Source: Halomonas sp. KG2
GTDB lineage: Bacteria; Pseudomonadota; Gammaproteobacteria; Pseudomonadales; Halomonadaceae
DNA: 64,000 bases
NCBI GenBank assembly: GCA_030440445.1
Contig: CP098528.1
Coordinates: 620,001 to 684,000, forward strand
Reading direction: 5' to 3'
Both the position numbers and the translations under genes were made by a program. A model generated the notes under the pieces. The model did not search any database, was not told the DNA's origin, and saw only the letters and a program-made list of their open reading frames with translations. This document shows positions 1 to 10,047 of this stretch, one piece after another; the first letter of the stretch is position 1, and every line of letters begins with the position of its first letter.

Positions 1-323
1 GGGGGAAGCGGTTCCAGCAAGCCTTCCTCACAGGCTGCCATGGCCTCGCTACGGGTCATATCAAGCACATCCCAGGGAACGTTGTTCTCTGCCACGGCTT
101 GGCGCAGTGCTGTCAGTCCGCCGTTATAGCGGGCCACTGCCACTGGTACATCGTGAGCCTCGGTGAAGGGCGTGAAGAGCGCGCGGCGCTGGGCTTGCTC
201 ATAGGCGCCGCCCCAGCTCAGTACCGTTAGCGAGGCGGCAGCGTCGGGCTCTTGCGCACTGATGGAGGGGGCCAGGGTGAGTAGCCCAGCCAGTAGTCCG
301 AGGGTCCATCGTCTAGCCAGCAC
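1..323 (-). CDS. ABC transporter substrate-binding protein, spermidine/putrescine type (partial)
   Basis: The 3' part of the gene lies beyond the window edge; about 107 residues are visible. The chosen start is a GTG at 323-321 with a strong GGAGGAG site at 328-334. The N-terminus is a signal peptide (RR, then a hydrophobic run ending near Ala-Gln), followed by a mature start of the type LTVLSWGGAYEQAQ, typical of periplasmic polyamine-type binding proteins (SBP_bac_8, PotD/PotF-like). The later segment PWDVLDMTRSEAMAACEEG also fits this family. The start overlaps the end of the ClC gene by 11 bp, so the two are probably co-transcribed and translationally coupled. The ligand cannot be told from this fragment. 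Confidence 0.75.
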   Translation of the reverse strand, partial: MLARRWTLGLLAGLLTLAPSISAQEPDAAASLTVLSWGGAYEQAQRRALFTPFTEAHDVPVAVARYNGGLTALRQAVAENNVPWDVLDMTRSEAMAACEEGLLEPLP

Positions 324-2070
324 CGTGCTCCTCCCGACGTAAGGCGTCGCTATGGTGTAAGAAAGCCTGAGCAATACTCGACTCATAGGCCACTCCTAAG
401 AAGCGCCGCTGTTCATCCACCACTGCGATGGCCTCGCCGGTGATTTTCTGAAGCTGATGCATTGCCTCCCAAAGTGAGGATTGAGGATCTAGTACTGGGC
501 GAGGAGCTTTGGGGCAGTCGGCCAGAGTTGGGGACTCGCTGTCTTCGCGAAGGGCTTCCAGGCTCGCTAGGGTCACGCAACCGTGGTAAACCCCCTGATC
601 ATCCACTAAGTAAGCTTCGCTACGCCCCGCTAGACTAAGGCGTGAGATAGCCGTGGTCAGTGGGGTCTCGGGGAGTAGGGTTACGGCGTCATGGCTAATC
701 AGCTCGGTCAACCGTTCTTCTTGGAGCACCGCACGACTGCGGCCCGCGGAAAGATCCAAGCCACGGCGGGCTAATTGAATATCGAATAATGAACGGCCGA
801 ACAGCTGGGCGGCCAGAGGGCTGGCTAGCGTGACGCTAGCTAGAGCGGCGGTGGTCAAGGCATAGCTGCCGGTCAGTTCGAAGACAATCAGCAGCGTGGT
901 GAGAGGAGCACCAAGTACCGGTGCGGTTACTGCCACCATGCCGCACACCGCATAAAAGATGAAGGTCTCTTGGCCGCCGCCAAGCTCTGCCACCAGAGTA
1001 CCGGCTAGAGCACCAAACAGAGTGCCGATCACCAGTGCTGGGCTGAAAGCGCCGCCGGCGAAGCCGAGCCCTAAGCACAATGCGGTAGCGGCCAGCTTGA
1101 GTAGCAACACCAACAGAAGCTCGCCGCCGCCGTAGGCCCCAGGCAAGGTGGCGAAGCGCAGGGTTTCCTGGCCCATGCCGAGGATATCAGGTATCCAAAG
1201 GGCGGTCAGACCAAGCAGCGCCCCGGCGAGAGCGGGGCGTAGGCTGGTGGGCAGCGGTAGTCGCTTGGCCAGTTGCCCCATCGCGAGAATGGCATGTATA
1301 TAGGCCCCAGCCACCAAGGCACCCAGGCCACCTAAAGCTAGAAAAAGGGCGAACTCCCAGGGCTTTGGGATGGCCGGTTCAGTAATATGAAACAGTGCTC
1401 CTTGAGCCAGTAACTGAGAGGCCAGCACATAGCCGACGATGGCGGCGGCAGCCACTGGGGCGAAGGCGCGCAGGGCATAGTGGCGTAGTACCACTTCGTG
1501 GGCGAAGACAATGCCTGCCAGTGGTGCATTGAAGGCCGCTGCGATGGCGGCAGCTACCCCGCAAGCGATCGTGATATTGTCCTCTGAGCGTCCCAGGCGT
1601 AGTAAGCGGGTGATGAGAGAGCCAAGTGTCGCGCCGAGGTGAACCAGAGGCCCGTACTGGCCGACTGAGGCGCCTGCACCTAACGACACTAGGCCGCTTA
1701 ACGCTGAGAGAGCACCCGCCTTGGCGGGTAGGCAGCCTCGGCGGGTCTGGACGGCAGCGATGACGTCGGCAGGAGTATGGGGTCGGCCTTCAGGCAGGCC
1801 GCGGTGCAGTTGACCAACGAGTAGTCCCCCAAAGATTGGCACTAGCAGAGTGGCTAGTGTCACTAGGGTGGTGTTCGCAGCCATCATCTGGCCCCGGGGA
1901 GAGATCAACAGTAGGTCGTTAAGCCATACCACCGTATTAACGAAGCCAACGGCGGCCAACGCCGCCACTCCTCCAACGCCGCTTCCCAACACTACCAAAC
2001 CGAGGAAACGCAACACCGCTAAGGGGTGACGAGTCGAAACGCTGTCTGTACTGGGTGAGTCCATAGTCAA
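313..2070 (-). CDS. ClC family chloride channel/antiporter with C-terminal CBS domains
   Basis: A 585-residue membrane protein with the multi-helix ClC core (about residues 20-425) and a C-terminal soluble part (about 455-575) that reads as a CBS pair. ClC proteins move chloride or related anions, as channels or as anion/proton antiporters. The selectivity regions are divergent. The first reads GRPHTPADVI instead of GSGIP. The second is GQYGP at 137-141, with Tyr139 where the gating glutamate normally sits. The third is GGAFSP at 339-344. The central tyrosine position near the end of the core appears to be Phe429 (RSLFD). This fits a divergent bacterial subclass, so anion specificity and proton coupling cannot be assumed. 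The gene overlaps the downstream binding-protein gene by 11 bp. Confidence 0.9.
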   Translation of the reverse strand: MTMDSPSTDSVSTRHPLAVLRFLGLVVLGSGVGGVAALAAVGFVNTVVWLNDLLLISPRGQMMAANTTLVTLATLLVPIFGGLLVGQLHRGLPEGRPHTPADVIAAVQTRRGCLPAKAGALSALSGLVSLGAGASVGQYGPLVHLGATLGSLITRLLRLGRSEDNITIACGVAAAIAAAFNAPLAGIVFAHEVVLRHYALRAFAPVAAAAIVGYVLASQLLAQGALFHITEPAIPKPWEFALFLALGGLGALVAGAYIHAILAMGQLAKRLPLPTSLRPALAGALLGLTALWIPDILGMGQETLRFATLPGAYGGGELLLVLLLKLAATALCLGLGFAGGAFSPALVIGTLFGALAGTLVAELGGGQETFIFYAVCGMVAVTAPVLGAPLTTLLIVFELTGSYALTTAALASVTLASPLAAQLFGRSLFDIQLARRGLDLSAGRSRAVLQEERLTELISHDAVTLLPETPLTTAISRLSLAGRSEAYLVDDQGVYHGCVTLASLEALREDSESPTLADCPKAPRPVLDPQSSLWEAMHQLQKITGEAIAVVDEQRRFLGVAYESSIAQAFLHHSDALRREEHGAG

Positions 2071-2133
2071 GTTATAGGCGCTATTGGGCCAGCGAACAAG
2101 GGAGCGTCACACTAGAACAGTCGATTGGCTGAT

Positions 2134-2163
2134 AAAAAAACACCCGCTTAAGCGGGTGTTTTT
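2134..2163 (-). terminator. Rho-independent terminator of valS
   Basis: A perfect 18-bp palindrome (CACCCGCTTAAGCGGGTG, 2141-2158) is flanked by seven A on the left and five T on the right. On the minus strand it lies just after the valS stop at 2180, so it should end valS transcription. Its symmetry makes it potentially bidirectional. Confidence 0.88.
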
Positions 2164-2179
2164 GTCTGGCCTAGATGGC

Positions 2180-5026
2180 TTATAGCGCAGAGATTTTCGT
2201 GCGCTGCTCTTCCAGCAACTGCTTGGCAGCTTGGAATTCGGCGAGTTTGCCACGCTCTTTTTCCACCACGGCTTCGGGGGCTTTGGCGATAAAGCCTTCG
2301 TTGCCGAGCTTCTTCTCGATGCCGCCGATCAGCTTGTCCTGCTTGTCAATTTCTTTGGCCAAGCGGTTGAGCTCGGCGTCTTTGTCGATTAGATCCGCCA
2401 TCGGTACCAGCACTTCCATATCGCCCACTAGCTGCGTTGCGCAGAGCGGTGCGTCGTCTGGGTTGGCCAACCAAGTGGCACTTTCCAACTTGGCCAGCTT
2501 AGCGAGGAAGTGGCGATTGCTTTCCAGGCGTTCGGCGTCTTCGGGCTTGCCTTTGGTGAGCAGTACATCCAACGGCTTGCCGGGGGCAATATTCATCTCG
2601 GCGCGGATGTTACGCACCGCGATAATCACGCCTTTTAGCCATTCGATATCGCGAGTGGCCTGTTCATCGATTTTGCTTTCGTCAGCTTCCGGCCAGGCTT
2701 GGAGCATGATAGACGCGCCATCACCGACGAAGGTGCCTGCCAGTGGTGCAACGCGCTGCCAGATCTCTTCTGAGATATAGGGCATCATCGGGTGGGCGAG
2801 GCGCAGAATGGTTTCCAGGACGCGGACCAGCGTACGGCGGGTGCCACGTTTGGCTTCCTCACTGGCATTTTCGTCCCACAAGACCGGCTTGGAAAGCTCC
2901 AGATACCAGTCGCAGTACTCGTTCCAGACAAACTCATACAGCGCTTGGGAGGCGTGGTCGAAACGGTACTCGTCCATCGCTTTGGTGACCTGGGTTTCAG
3001 TTTTCTGCAGCTGGGAAATAATCCAGCGGTCGGCCAGTGAAAGCTCAACGTCGCCACCCTCTGTGCCGCAATCTTCACCTTCGGCATTCATTAGCACGTA
3101 GCGTGAAGCGTTCCACAGCTTGTTGCAGAAGTTGCGGTAGCCATCCAGGCGGTTCATATCAAACTTGATATCGCGCCCGGTGGTTGCCTGGGAAAGGAAC
3201 GTAAAGCGCAGGGCATCGGTGCCGTGGGCTTCGATGCCGTCTTTAAACTCGTCCTTGGTCGCTTTGGCAATGGCTTTGGCCTGTTTCGGCTGCATCATAT
3301 TGCCGGTGCGCTTTTCCAATAGCGCATCCAGGCTGATGCCGTCAATCAGGTCGATGGGGTCCAGCACATTGCCCTTGGATTTGGACATTTTCTGACCCTG
3401 ACCGTCGCGTACTAAACCGTGTACATAAACGGTTTTGAACGGTACTTCGCCAGTGAACTTGAGGGTCATCATGATCATCCGGGCAACCCAGAAGAAGATA
3501 ATGTCAAAACCGGTCACCAGCACGCTGGAGGGGTGAAAGGTTTCCAGTTCTGGGGTTTTTTCTGGCCAGCCTAGCGTGCCAAACGTCCACAGGCCCGAGC
3601 TGAACCAGGTGTCGAGCACGTCTTCGTCTTGGGTCAGCGCTACCTCTGCGCCTAGGCCGTGCTTTTCGCGGGCTTCCTCTTCGCTGCGGGCAACGTACAC
3701 ATTACCTTCGGCATCGTACCAAGCGGGAATGCGGTGGCCCCACCACAGCTGGCGGGAGATACACCAGTCCTGCAGGTCGCGCATCCAGGCGAAGTACATG
3801 TTTTCGTAGTTCTTCGGCACGAACTGGATATCGCCGTTTTCCACCGCTTCAATGGCGGGTTTGGCCAGGGTTTCTACCGCAACAAACCATTGATCAGTGA
3901 GCAACGGCTCGATTACATCGCCAGAACGGTCGCCATAGGGCAGGGTGTTGTTGACTGCTTCTACCTGTTCCAAAAGGCCCAGGGCGTCCATATCGGCAAC
4001 AATCTGCTTACGCGCTTCAAAACGGTCCAACCCTGCGTACTTGGCGGGTAGGCTGGCGTCTTCGTCGGGCTGGGGAGTGCCTTTCAGGTCAAAAATTTCA
4101 GCGTGCTCAAGGATGGTGGCATCCTTGGTAAACACATTGATCAGCAAGTGGTTTTGGCGCTTGCCGACTTCGTAGTCATTGAAGTCGTGGGCCGGGGTGA
4201 TCTTCACGCAGCCGGAGCCTTTTTCCATATCGGCGTGTTCATCGGCAACGATAGGAATGCGGCGACCGACCAGCGGCAATTCGATAAATTTGCCGACCAA
4301 CGAGGCATAACGAGCATCGTCGGGGTTAACCGCGACACCCGTATCGCCTAGCAAGGTTTCGGGGCGAGTGGTTGCCACGACCAGATAATCTTTACCATCG
4401 GCGGTTTTGACACCATCGGCCAGCGGGTAGCGGAAGTGCCAGAAACTGCCCTGCTGCTCTTTGTTTTCCACTTCTAGGTCGGAAATGGCGGTGTGCAGGG
4501 TAGGGTCCCAGTTCACCAGGCGTTTGCCACGGTAGATCAACTTTTCTTCGTGCAAGCGTACGAACACTTCTTGCACCGCTTTATAGAAGCCGTCATCCAT
4601 GGTGAAGCGCTCGCGGGACCAATCAACGCTGGCGCCCATGCGGCGCAACTGGCGGGTGATGTGGCCGCCGGACTCCTCTTTCCACTCCCACACCTTGTCG
4701 ATAAACGCATCGCGGCCCAGGTCGTGGCGGGTTTTGCCTTCTTCCGCGGCAATTTTACGCTCAACCAGCATTTGCGTGGCGATACCAGCGTGGTCGGTGC
4801 CTACCTGCCACAGGGTGTTGTTGCCCTGCATCCGCTTCCAGCGCGTCAGGGTATCCATAATGGTGTCCTGGAACGCGTGGCCCATGTGCAGGCTGCCGGT
4901 CACGTTAGGCGGCGGAATCATGATCGAAAATGGCTTACCACGGCCTGTTGGGACGAAGCGGTTGTCGGCTTCCCAGCGTTCGTACCAGCGGGTTTCGATC
5001 TGTTCGGGTTGGTAGGTCTTTTCCAT
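2180..5026 (-). CDS. valS: Valyl-tRNA synthetase
   Basis: A class I aminoacyl-tRNA synthetase that charges tRNA-Val and edits mischarged threonine. The signature HMGH (HIGH motif, about residue 47) follows PPPNVTGSL, and the KMSKS loop ([14 protein letters not shown]) sits in the last part of the catalytic core. A C-terminal coiled-coil arm ([17 protein letters not shown] onwards) closes the protein. The length of 948 residues is close to that of E. coli ValS (951). An in-frame TTG at 5050 would add eight residues, but the ATG at 5026 gives the conserved MEKTY N-terminus and is preferred. In many gammaproteobacteria valS follows pepA and holC; here roughly 17 kb of other genes separates holC from valS. 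Confidence 0.97.
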   Translation of the reverse strand: MEKTYQPEQIETRWYERWEADNRFVPTGRGKPFSIMIPPPNVTGSLHMGHAFQDTIMDTLTRWKRMQGNNTLWQVGTDHAGIATQMLVERKIAAEEGKTRHDLGRDAFIDKVWEWKEESGGHITRQLRRMGASVDWSRERFTMDDGFYKAVQEVFVRLHEEKLIYRGKRLVNWDPTLHTAISDLEVENKEQQGSFWHFRYPLADGVKTADGKDYLVVATTRPETLLGDTGVAVNPDDARYASLVGKFIELPLVGRRIPIVADEHADMEKGSGCVKITPAHDFNDYEVGKRQNHLLINVFTKDATILEHAEIFDLKGTPQPDEDASLPAKYAGLDRFEARKQIVADMDALGLLEQVEAVNNTLPYGDRSGDVIEPLLTDQWFVAVETLAKPAIEAVENGDIQFVPKNYENMYFAWMRDLQDWCISRQLWWGHRIPAWYDAEGNVYVARSEEEAREKHGLGAEVALTQDEDVLDTWFSSGLWTFGTLGWPEKTPELETFHPSSVLVTGFDIIFFWVARMIMMTLKFTGEVPFKTVYVHGLVRDGQGQKMSKSKGNVLDPIDLIDGISLDALLEKRTGNMMQPKQAKAIAKATKDEFKDGIEAHGTDALRFTFLSQATTGRDIKFDMNRLDGYRNFCNKLWNASRYVLMNAEGEDCGTEGGDVELSLADRWIISQLQKTETQVTKAMDEYRFDHASQALYEFVWNEYCDWYLELSKPVLWDENASEEAKRGTRRTLVRVLETILRLAHPMMPYISEEIWQRVAPLAGTFVGDGASIMLQAWPEADESKIDEQATRDIEWLKGVIIAVRNIRAEMNIAPGKPLDVLLTKGKPEDAERLESNRHFLAKLAKLESATWLANPDDAPLCATQLVGDMEVLVPMADLIDKDAELNRLAKEIDKQDKLIGGIEKKLGNEGFIAKAPEAVVEKERGKLAEFQAAKQLLEEQRTKISAL

Positions 5027-5118
5027 GGGGAGTCGGCTCACGGCTTGCAAAAAAATGGTGGCAAGTATACCGCGAACGACCCCCTGGCGTCAGGGGCGTT
5101 GATGAAACCGCGCGCAGG

Positions 5119-6435
5119 TTAATCGCGTAGGGCGCGGTCGCGTACTTTCACCACGGGCTCCATGAGGTAGTCCAATACGCTGCGTTTACCGCTGAGAATA
5201 TCGATTTCTGCCACCATGCCGGGAATAATGGTCAACGGCTCATTATCGGCGTCATAGAGATAGCCGTCGGTGCGCACCTCAACGGGGTACATCAACTCAC
5301 CGCTTTCGGGCATCTGAACGGCGTCGGCGGCGATAGTGACCAGCTCACCATCCAGGCCGCCGTAACGGGCAAAGTCGTAGGCCGTCAGTTTTACCTTCAC
5401 TGGCTGGCCAGGGTAGAGGAAGGCGATATCCGAGGGGCGAATATGCGCTTCTACGACCAAGGCGTCATCGGCAGGAACGACTTCTACCAGCGGCTCACCG
5501 GAGCCTGCTACGCCACCTACGGTGCTAATATGCACTTGATTCACGACCCCCGCGACTGGCGAGCGGATGGTGGTGCGTGCTACTTGGTCTGCTCGGCCGG
5601 GAAGCGTCTTTTGTAGCTCTGCGACCTGTGAGGTCGCTTCGGCAAGTTGAGCGAGCGCATCGGCTTCAAAGGCATTGCGGGCAGCTGCTTTGCGGTCTTC
5701 AATTTCAGCGATGGAAGATTCTGCGCGGGCAACGGCACTTTGTTGGCGGGCTACCTCGCCGCGCAGATCATTGAGCGATTGCCGAACGCGCAGCAGCGAG
5801 GTTTCTGGTTCAATGCCACGCTGGGCCAGTGGCTGAATGATGGCCAGCTCTCGTTCGGCCAGCTGCACGCCGGAACGGGCAGTGCTTAACGCGGCTTCGA
5901 GCTCAGCTTTTTCCTGACTGCGCTGATAGCCCTGCTGTTCTAATACTTGAAGTTCGGCGCTTAGCTCCAACTGCCGCCCATGAAACAGACGGGTTTCGCT
6001 CGCGGCCACACTAGGTGCGCCTTGGCTGAGTGCATCATCGAGTGCCAGCGGCGTTTGGTTGATTTCGGCTTCCAGGCGTTGCAAGCGTAGTTGTAACGAA
6101 CGCAGGCGCTGTAAACTCTCTTCGTAGTCACCTTCCAGCGTGCCACCACTAAGCACCATCAGCGTGTCGCCCTGTTCGACCGTGTCGCCACGGCGAACGT
6201 TAATCTCGGTCACCACGCCGCCTTCCAGGCTTTCTACTACTTGCAGGCTGCGCGAGGGCACGACTTTGCCTTGCCCTCGGGTCACTTCGTCCACTTCCGT
6301 GAGATAAGCCCACAAGAAGCCAATCAGTAAAAAGCCAATAATGGTTAGCAGGAGTAGGCTGCTGCCAATCGGGCGCTTGGCGCGGCCGTGGCGAACAAAG
6401 TGTTCAAAATCAAGCTGGGAGGTCGGGCGGCTCAC
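5119..6435 (-). CDS. Type I secretion periplasmic adaptor (HlyD/LapC family)
   Basis: A 438-residue membrane fusion protein bridging the inner-membrane ABC exporter and the TolC-like outer-membrane channel. There is a short cytoplasmic N-terminus and one transmembrane helix at about residues 25-46. A biotinyl-lipoyl half (VTEINVRRGDTVEQGD) comes next, then a long alpha-helical hairpin (about 110-275), the second lipoyl half (RSPVAGVVNQVHI) and a C-terminal beta-barrel with the family-typical PGMVAEIDILSGKRSVLDYL end. It overlaps the ABC exporter gene by 4 bp (ATGA), so it is the last gene of the sapC-tolC-ABC-hlyD operon. It is not an RND-pump adaptor: the N-terminal anchor and long hairpin are of HlyD type. 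Confidence 0.92.
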   Translation of the reverse strand: MSRPTSQLDFEHFVRHGRAKRPIGSSLLLLTIIGFLLIGFLWAYLTEVDEVTRGQGKVVPSRSLQVVESLEGGVVTEINVRRGDTVEQGDTLMVLSGGTLEGDYEESLQRLRSLQLRLQRLEAEINQTPLALDDALSQGAPSVAASETRLFHGRQLELSAELQVLEQQGYQRSQEKAELEAALSTARSGVQLAERELAIIQPLAQRGIEPETSLLRVRQSLNDLRGEVARQQSAVARAESSIAEIEDRKAAARNAFEADALAQLAEATSQVAELQKTLPGRADQVARTTIRSPVAGVVNQVHISTVGGVAGSGEPLVEVVPADDALVVEAHIRPSDIAFLYPGQPVKVKLTAYDFARYGGLDGELVTIAADAVQMPESGELMYPVEVRTDGYLYDADNEPLTIIPGMVAEIDILSGKRSVLDYLMEPVVKVRDRALRD

Positions 6436-8570
6436 AATGCTGCTCCTTCACGCGCGCGGTGAGGTGCTGCTTCAACGGGGCGCATCACCTGAGTCTTGGG
6501 GCCATCGGCAATAATCTTCCCTTGATCAACAATAATCACCCGATCCACCAGTGCTAGCAGGCTGGTACGGTGCGTCACGACGACCAGGGTTTGCAACTGG
6601 CTAGCGGCTTTTAGCCGTGAGATCACTTCTTTTTCGGTTTGAATATCCATTGCACTGGTCGGCTCATCCATCAGCAACATCGGCGGGGCTCCCAACAGCG
6701 CGCGGGCAAGACAGATAAGTTGTCGCTGGCCACCGGAAAGACCTTCGCCGCGTTCACCAATAGGCATGTCGTAGCCCTGGGGATGGCGGGCGATAAAGTC
6801 GTGGGCGCCGGCCAGTTTGGCAGCCTGGAGAATTTGTTCATCGGTAGGGTGGTGGGCACCAATCGCAATATTCTGACGAACGGTGCCGGAAAACAGCCAC
6901 GCTTCCTGCAACACGCTACCAATGTTGTGACGTAAATCCGCAGGGTCAATTTGGCGAATATCGGTGTCGTCTACCAGTACTGCGCCTTTTTCGGGCGGGT
7001 AAATACCGAGAAGTAGCCGCGCTAGGGTGCTTTTCCCGGAGCCCACACGGCCCAGCAGCGCAACCTTTTCTCCAGGCTCGATCGTCAGATTGATATTGGC
7101 CAATGCCGCAGTGGTTTGCTCTGGGTAGCGGAAGCTCACATCTTGCAGGCTGATTTTGCCTTCCAGGGTGGGGCGGCTTAAGTAGTGGCGGCCGGCGGGG
7201 CGCTCGGAAGGCATATTCATGAGCTGATCGAGCGCACGGTAAGAGGTGCGGGCTTGGTTAATGCGGGTCATGGTTTGCGCTAACTGCGCCAGCGGCGCGA
7301 GTGCCCGCCCGGTGAGAATCACACAGGCGATCATTGCGCCCATGGAAATTATGCCATCACCGACTAAAAATACCCCATACACCACAATACTCACCTGGGC
7401 AGCTTGCTGGGCGAACGCGGTGGCATTCAGGGCAAACTGTTGAATAGCGCGGCCTTTTCGACCCACGTTCGATTGCTGCTGAACACTCTCTTCCCAGCGC
7501 TGGCGAATCATGGGGGCAGCGCCACTGGCTTTAATGGTTTCCAGCCCTGCTACCGCTTCAATCAGCACGCCCTGCTTGGAACGACTCTCTTCAAAGGCTT
7601 GGCCGGAAAGGCGTTTAAGAAAGGGCTGCACTGCCAAGCCAATTAGCAGTACTAACGGCACGGCGATCAGCGGCACCATAAAGAGCGGGCCCCCAATCAG
7701 ATAAATCACGCCGATAAACAGAAAAATAAACGGCAAATCGACGAGCGCTACCAGCGATGCCGAAGCGAAGAAATCGCGCAACGACTCAAATTCCCGCAGG
7801 GTATTGGCAAACCCACCGGTAGAGCCCCGCTTGGCACTCATTTGTAGGTTGAGTACATGATCAAAAATGCGTCTGCCCATGCGCAGGTCAGCTTCTTGCC
7901 CCGCCCGTTCAATAAACAGTTGGCGCAACGTTTTTACCGCAAAATCAAACAGCAATGCGATGCTCACACCCACGGTTAGCGCGACGAGCGATTCAATGGC
8001 CTCGTTGGGCAATACGCGGTCGTAAACCACCATAATAAACAGTGAGGTGGCTAGCCCAAGGAAGTTGGTTAGCGCAGCGGCAATCACCACTTGGGTGTAC
8101 ACCCAACGATTAGACGAGAGTGCGCTCCAAAACCAGTGGCCGCCTTGTATGGCTGGCTCGCTATTCAGTGTTACCGGCCGGTAGCGGGCACGCACTGCAA
8201 TCAGATGGCCGATGTACTCTGCTTGAAGGGCACTTAACGCGGTGTCGACCGGCTGTTTGCCTAATGCCGGATCGAACAGCGCAAAACGCTCATCATCCAT
8301 GCGCTCAATGATGACCACAGCTCGGCCGTTTTTTAGCAGCGCGACCGCTGGCAGCAGCGAGTTACCCAGTGTTGCCAACGCGTGTTCACCCAGCGCAGCG
8401 ACCATGCCGTGACGCTCGGCAGCATCAATAAAGCCGTCGGGAGTGAGCGGGGTGTTTGCGCCTACCCGTTGGGCGCGTACAGCCGCTTCTGAGACCGGCA
8501 GCTCAAGCCGAGCCGCCACAAAGGTCAGGCATTGCTCAAGGGCATCCGTGTGGGGATTAGCGGCGTTCAA
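6432..8570 (-). CDS. Type I secretion ABC exporter (LapB/SapD-like) with C39-like domain
   Basis: A 712-residue fused permease-ATPase that energises export of a protein substrate. Residues 1-130 resemble the C39 peptidase-like domain of type I exporters; the catalytic Cys-Gly motif of true bacteriocin processors is not evident, so it probably only binds substrate. The membrane domain spans about 150-430. The nucleotide-binding domain has Walker A (GRVGSGKST), the signature LSGGQRQL, Walker B ending LLMDEPTSAMD and an H-loop histidine (VVVTHRTS). The start overlaps the tolC end by 14 bp and the stop overlaps the hlyD start by 4 bp. Closest architecture: exporters of large RTX adhesins or S-layer proteins. 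No such substrate gene is visible in this window. Confidence 0.92.
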   Translation of the reverse strand: MNAANPHTDALEQCLTFVAARLELPVSEAAVRAQRVGANTPLTPDGFIDAAERHGMVAALGEHALATLGNSLLPAVALLKNGRAVVIIERMDDERFALFDPALGKQPVDTALSALQAEYIGHLIAVRARYRPVTLNSEPAIQGGHWFWSALSSNRWVYTQVVIAAALTNFLGLATSLFIMVVYDRVLPNEAIESLVALTVGVSIALLFDFAVKTLRQLFIERAGQEADLRMGRRIFDHVLNLQMSAKRGSTGGFANTLREFESLRDFFASASLVALVDLPFIFLFIGVIYLIGGPLFMVPLIAVPLVLLIGLAVQPFLKRLSGQAFEESRSKQGVLIEAVAGLETIKASGAAPMIRQRWEESVQQQSNVGRKGRAIQQFALNATAFAQQAAQVSIVVYGVFLVGDGIISMGAMIACVILTGRALAPLAQLAQTMTRINQARTSYRALDQLMNMPSERPAGRHYLSRPTLEGKISLQDVSFRYPEQTTAALANINLTIEPGEKVALLGRVGSGKSTLARLLLGIYPPEKGAVLVDDTDIRQIDPADLRHNIGSVLQEAWLFSGTVRQNIAIGAHHPTDEQILQAAKLAGAHDFIARHPQGYDMPIGERGEGLSGGQRQLICLARALLGAPPMLLMDEPTSAMDIQTEKEVISRLKAASQLQTLVVVTHRTSLLALVDRVIIVDQGKIIADGPKTQVMRPVEAAPHRAREGAAL

Positions 8571-10011
8571 GGTAAATCTCCATCACATCGAGTAGCTGCC
8601 CGGTTACCGCGAGCTGTTGAAAGCTAGCTTGCTCCCAGCGCACACGGCGATTAATCAGCTCTAGCGCGGTTTGGAACAGATCCCGCTGGGCGTCCAGCAA
8701 ATCGTTAATGCTGCTTCTTCCTACGGCGAACTGATCGCGGTAGGCCAGTAGCGCTTCTTCTTCAGCGGCAAGCGTGGCGGTTTGGGCTTCCAGCTCCGCT
8801 AGGCGGGTGCGCGTGTCGGTATAGGCAGAGCGCACTTCCCGCTCCAGCTCGCGATACAGCGCTTGGCGTTCAAATTGGCTCTGCTGCTGACGTTCAACCG
8901 CCTGGGCAATACGCGAGGAGGTCGCGCCGCCGCTATAAGGCGTGTAATCAATATTAAACAGCAGCGCTACGTCGTTATCGGATTCGTTGAACTCATTCAC
9001 ATCGAATTGGCGACCTTCCACGGCCACGCTCAGGCTAGGCAAACGGGCGTTACGAGTAGCTTGAGCGTCGGCTTCGCTGGCCTCGCTGGCCAGGGTTTGG
9101 CTACGTAGCGAGGCGTTACGGGCAAGGGCGTTATCCAGCAGTTGGTCGGCGCTGGTCTCGCTTAGTAGCGCCCCGCCTTGGGGCAAGGCCAGCTCGTCGG
9201 GCTGGGTAAAGAACGCTTCTTGGTAGACGTTAATCGCCCTGGCTAACTCGCCTTCTAAGGAGATTAGCCGCGAGTTGGCGTCGCTTAAGCGGCTCTGGGC
9301 ACGCAGTACATCGGCTCGCGAACCTGCGCCTGCCTCGCGGCGAAGTTGAACGTCTTCAAAAATTCGCTGATGCTGCTGCAGATTGTGTTCGGCTAGCTGG
9401 CGCTGAGCGGTAACACGGGCAACATCCAAGTAGGCATTCAAGGCGTAGAGGACTTCTTCTTCGACACTGGCGTGGGACTGCCAATAAGCCGCTTCAGCGC
9501 TAAGATCGGCTGCACGAATACGCTCGCCGCTGGCACCAAAATCCACCAGTAGCTGGCTGAGCGTAATGACCGCGTCGACGCGTGAGCCACGGTCGGGCAG
9601 TGATTCAGTGCGCTGCAAGTCGTTACGGTACTCAAGTCCAGCATTTACCTGAGGGCGGCGTACGGCGCGCACTTCATCAATTTGCAGCACCGACTCACGC
9701 TCACGCGAGCGTTGCGCCAGAATGCGAGGCTGTTGCTCTAGAGCCTGTTGGATTTTTTGGCGTAGCGTATCTAGCGCAGGGGAGGCTTCCATTGGCTGAC
9801 CCGTTTGCCAGCGAAAGCGCGTTAGCAGTTGCGTCAGTTCCGGCGAGAATGCCGGACCTTCCAGCGATGAGGCGGGCAGTGGCGCAGCCTCGGGAAGTGG
9901 TTCATCAAGCGCCGTTTGAGCGGCCAGCAATGGGCTTGCCAGCAAAAACGCAGCGGCCACGCTGCTTAGTAATAGCCGTTTGCGTGGCCGCGTATCAACA
10001 TTAAAAGACAT
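8557..10011 (-). CDS. TolC-family outer-membrane channel for type I secretion
   Basis: A 484-residue protein with a signal peptide (basic start, hydrophobic stretch to about residue 31) followed by two TolC-type repeats rich in long amphipathic helices. Motifs such as SRADVLRAQSRLSDANSRL in the first repeat and GRSSINDLLDAQRDLFQT in the second are typical of LapE/TolC exit ducts. It would form the trimeric outer-membrane and periplasmic tunnel for the adjacent ABC exporter and HlyD adaptor. It begins 36 bp after the stop of the sapC gene and overlaps the exporter gene by 14 bp, so all four are one transcription unit. Confidence 0.9.
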   Translation of the reverse strand: MSFNVDTRPRKRLLLSSVAAAFLLASPLLAAQTALDEPLPEAAPLPASSLEGPAFSPELTQLLTRFRWQTGQPMEASPALDTLRQKIQQALEQQPRILAQRSRERESVLQIDEVRAVRRPQVNAGLEYRNDLQRTESLPDRGSRVDAVITLSQLLVDFGASGERIRAADLSAEAAYWQSHASVEEEVLYALNAYLDVARVTAQRQLAEHNLQQHQRIFEDVQLRREAGAGSRADVLRAQSRLSDANSRLISLEGELARAINVYQEAFFTQPDELALPQGGALLSETSADQLLDNALARNASLRSQTLASEASEADAQATRNARLPSLSVAVEGRQFDVNEFNESDNDVALLFNIDYTPYSGGATSSRIAQAVERQQQSQFERQALYRELEREVRSAYTDTRTRLAELEAQTATLAAEEEALLAYRDQFAVGRSSINDLLDAQRDLFQTALELINRRVRWEQASFQQLAVTGQLLDVMEIYLERR

Positions 10012-10047
10012 TCACGTTCCTGAATAACGTTGGTGCTTGGCACCCAG

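Noticed and set aside
2175..2780. 201-codon open frame opposite the end of valS
   Set aside because: It is antisense to a conserved synthetase, has low-complexity Ser/Leu-rich sequence and no ribosome site; a shadow of valS codon usage.
4493..5122. 209-codon open frame opposite the start of valS
   Set aside because: No family resemblance and fully antisense to the conserved catalytic domain.
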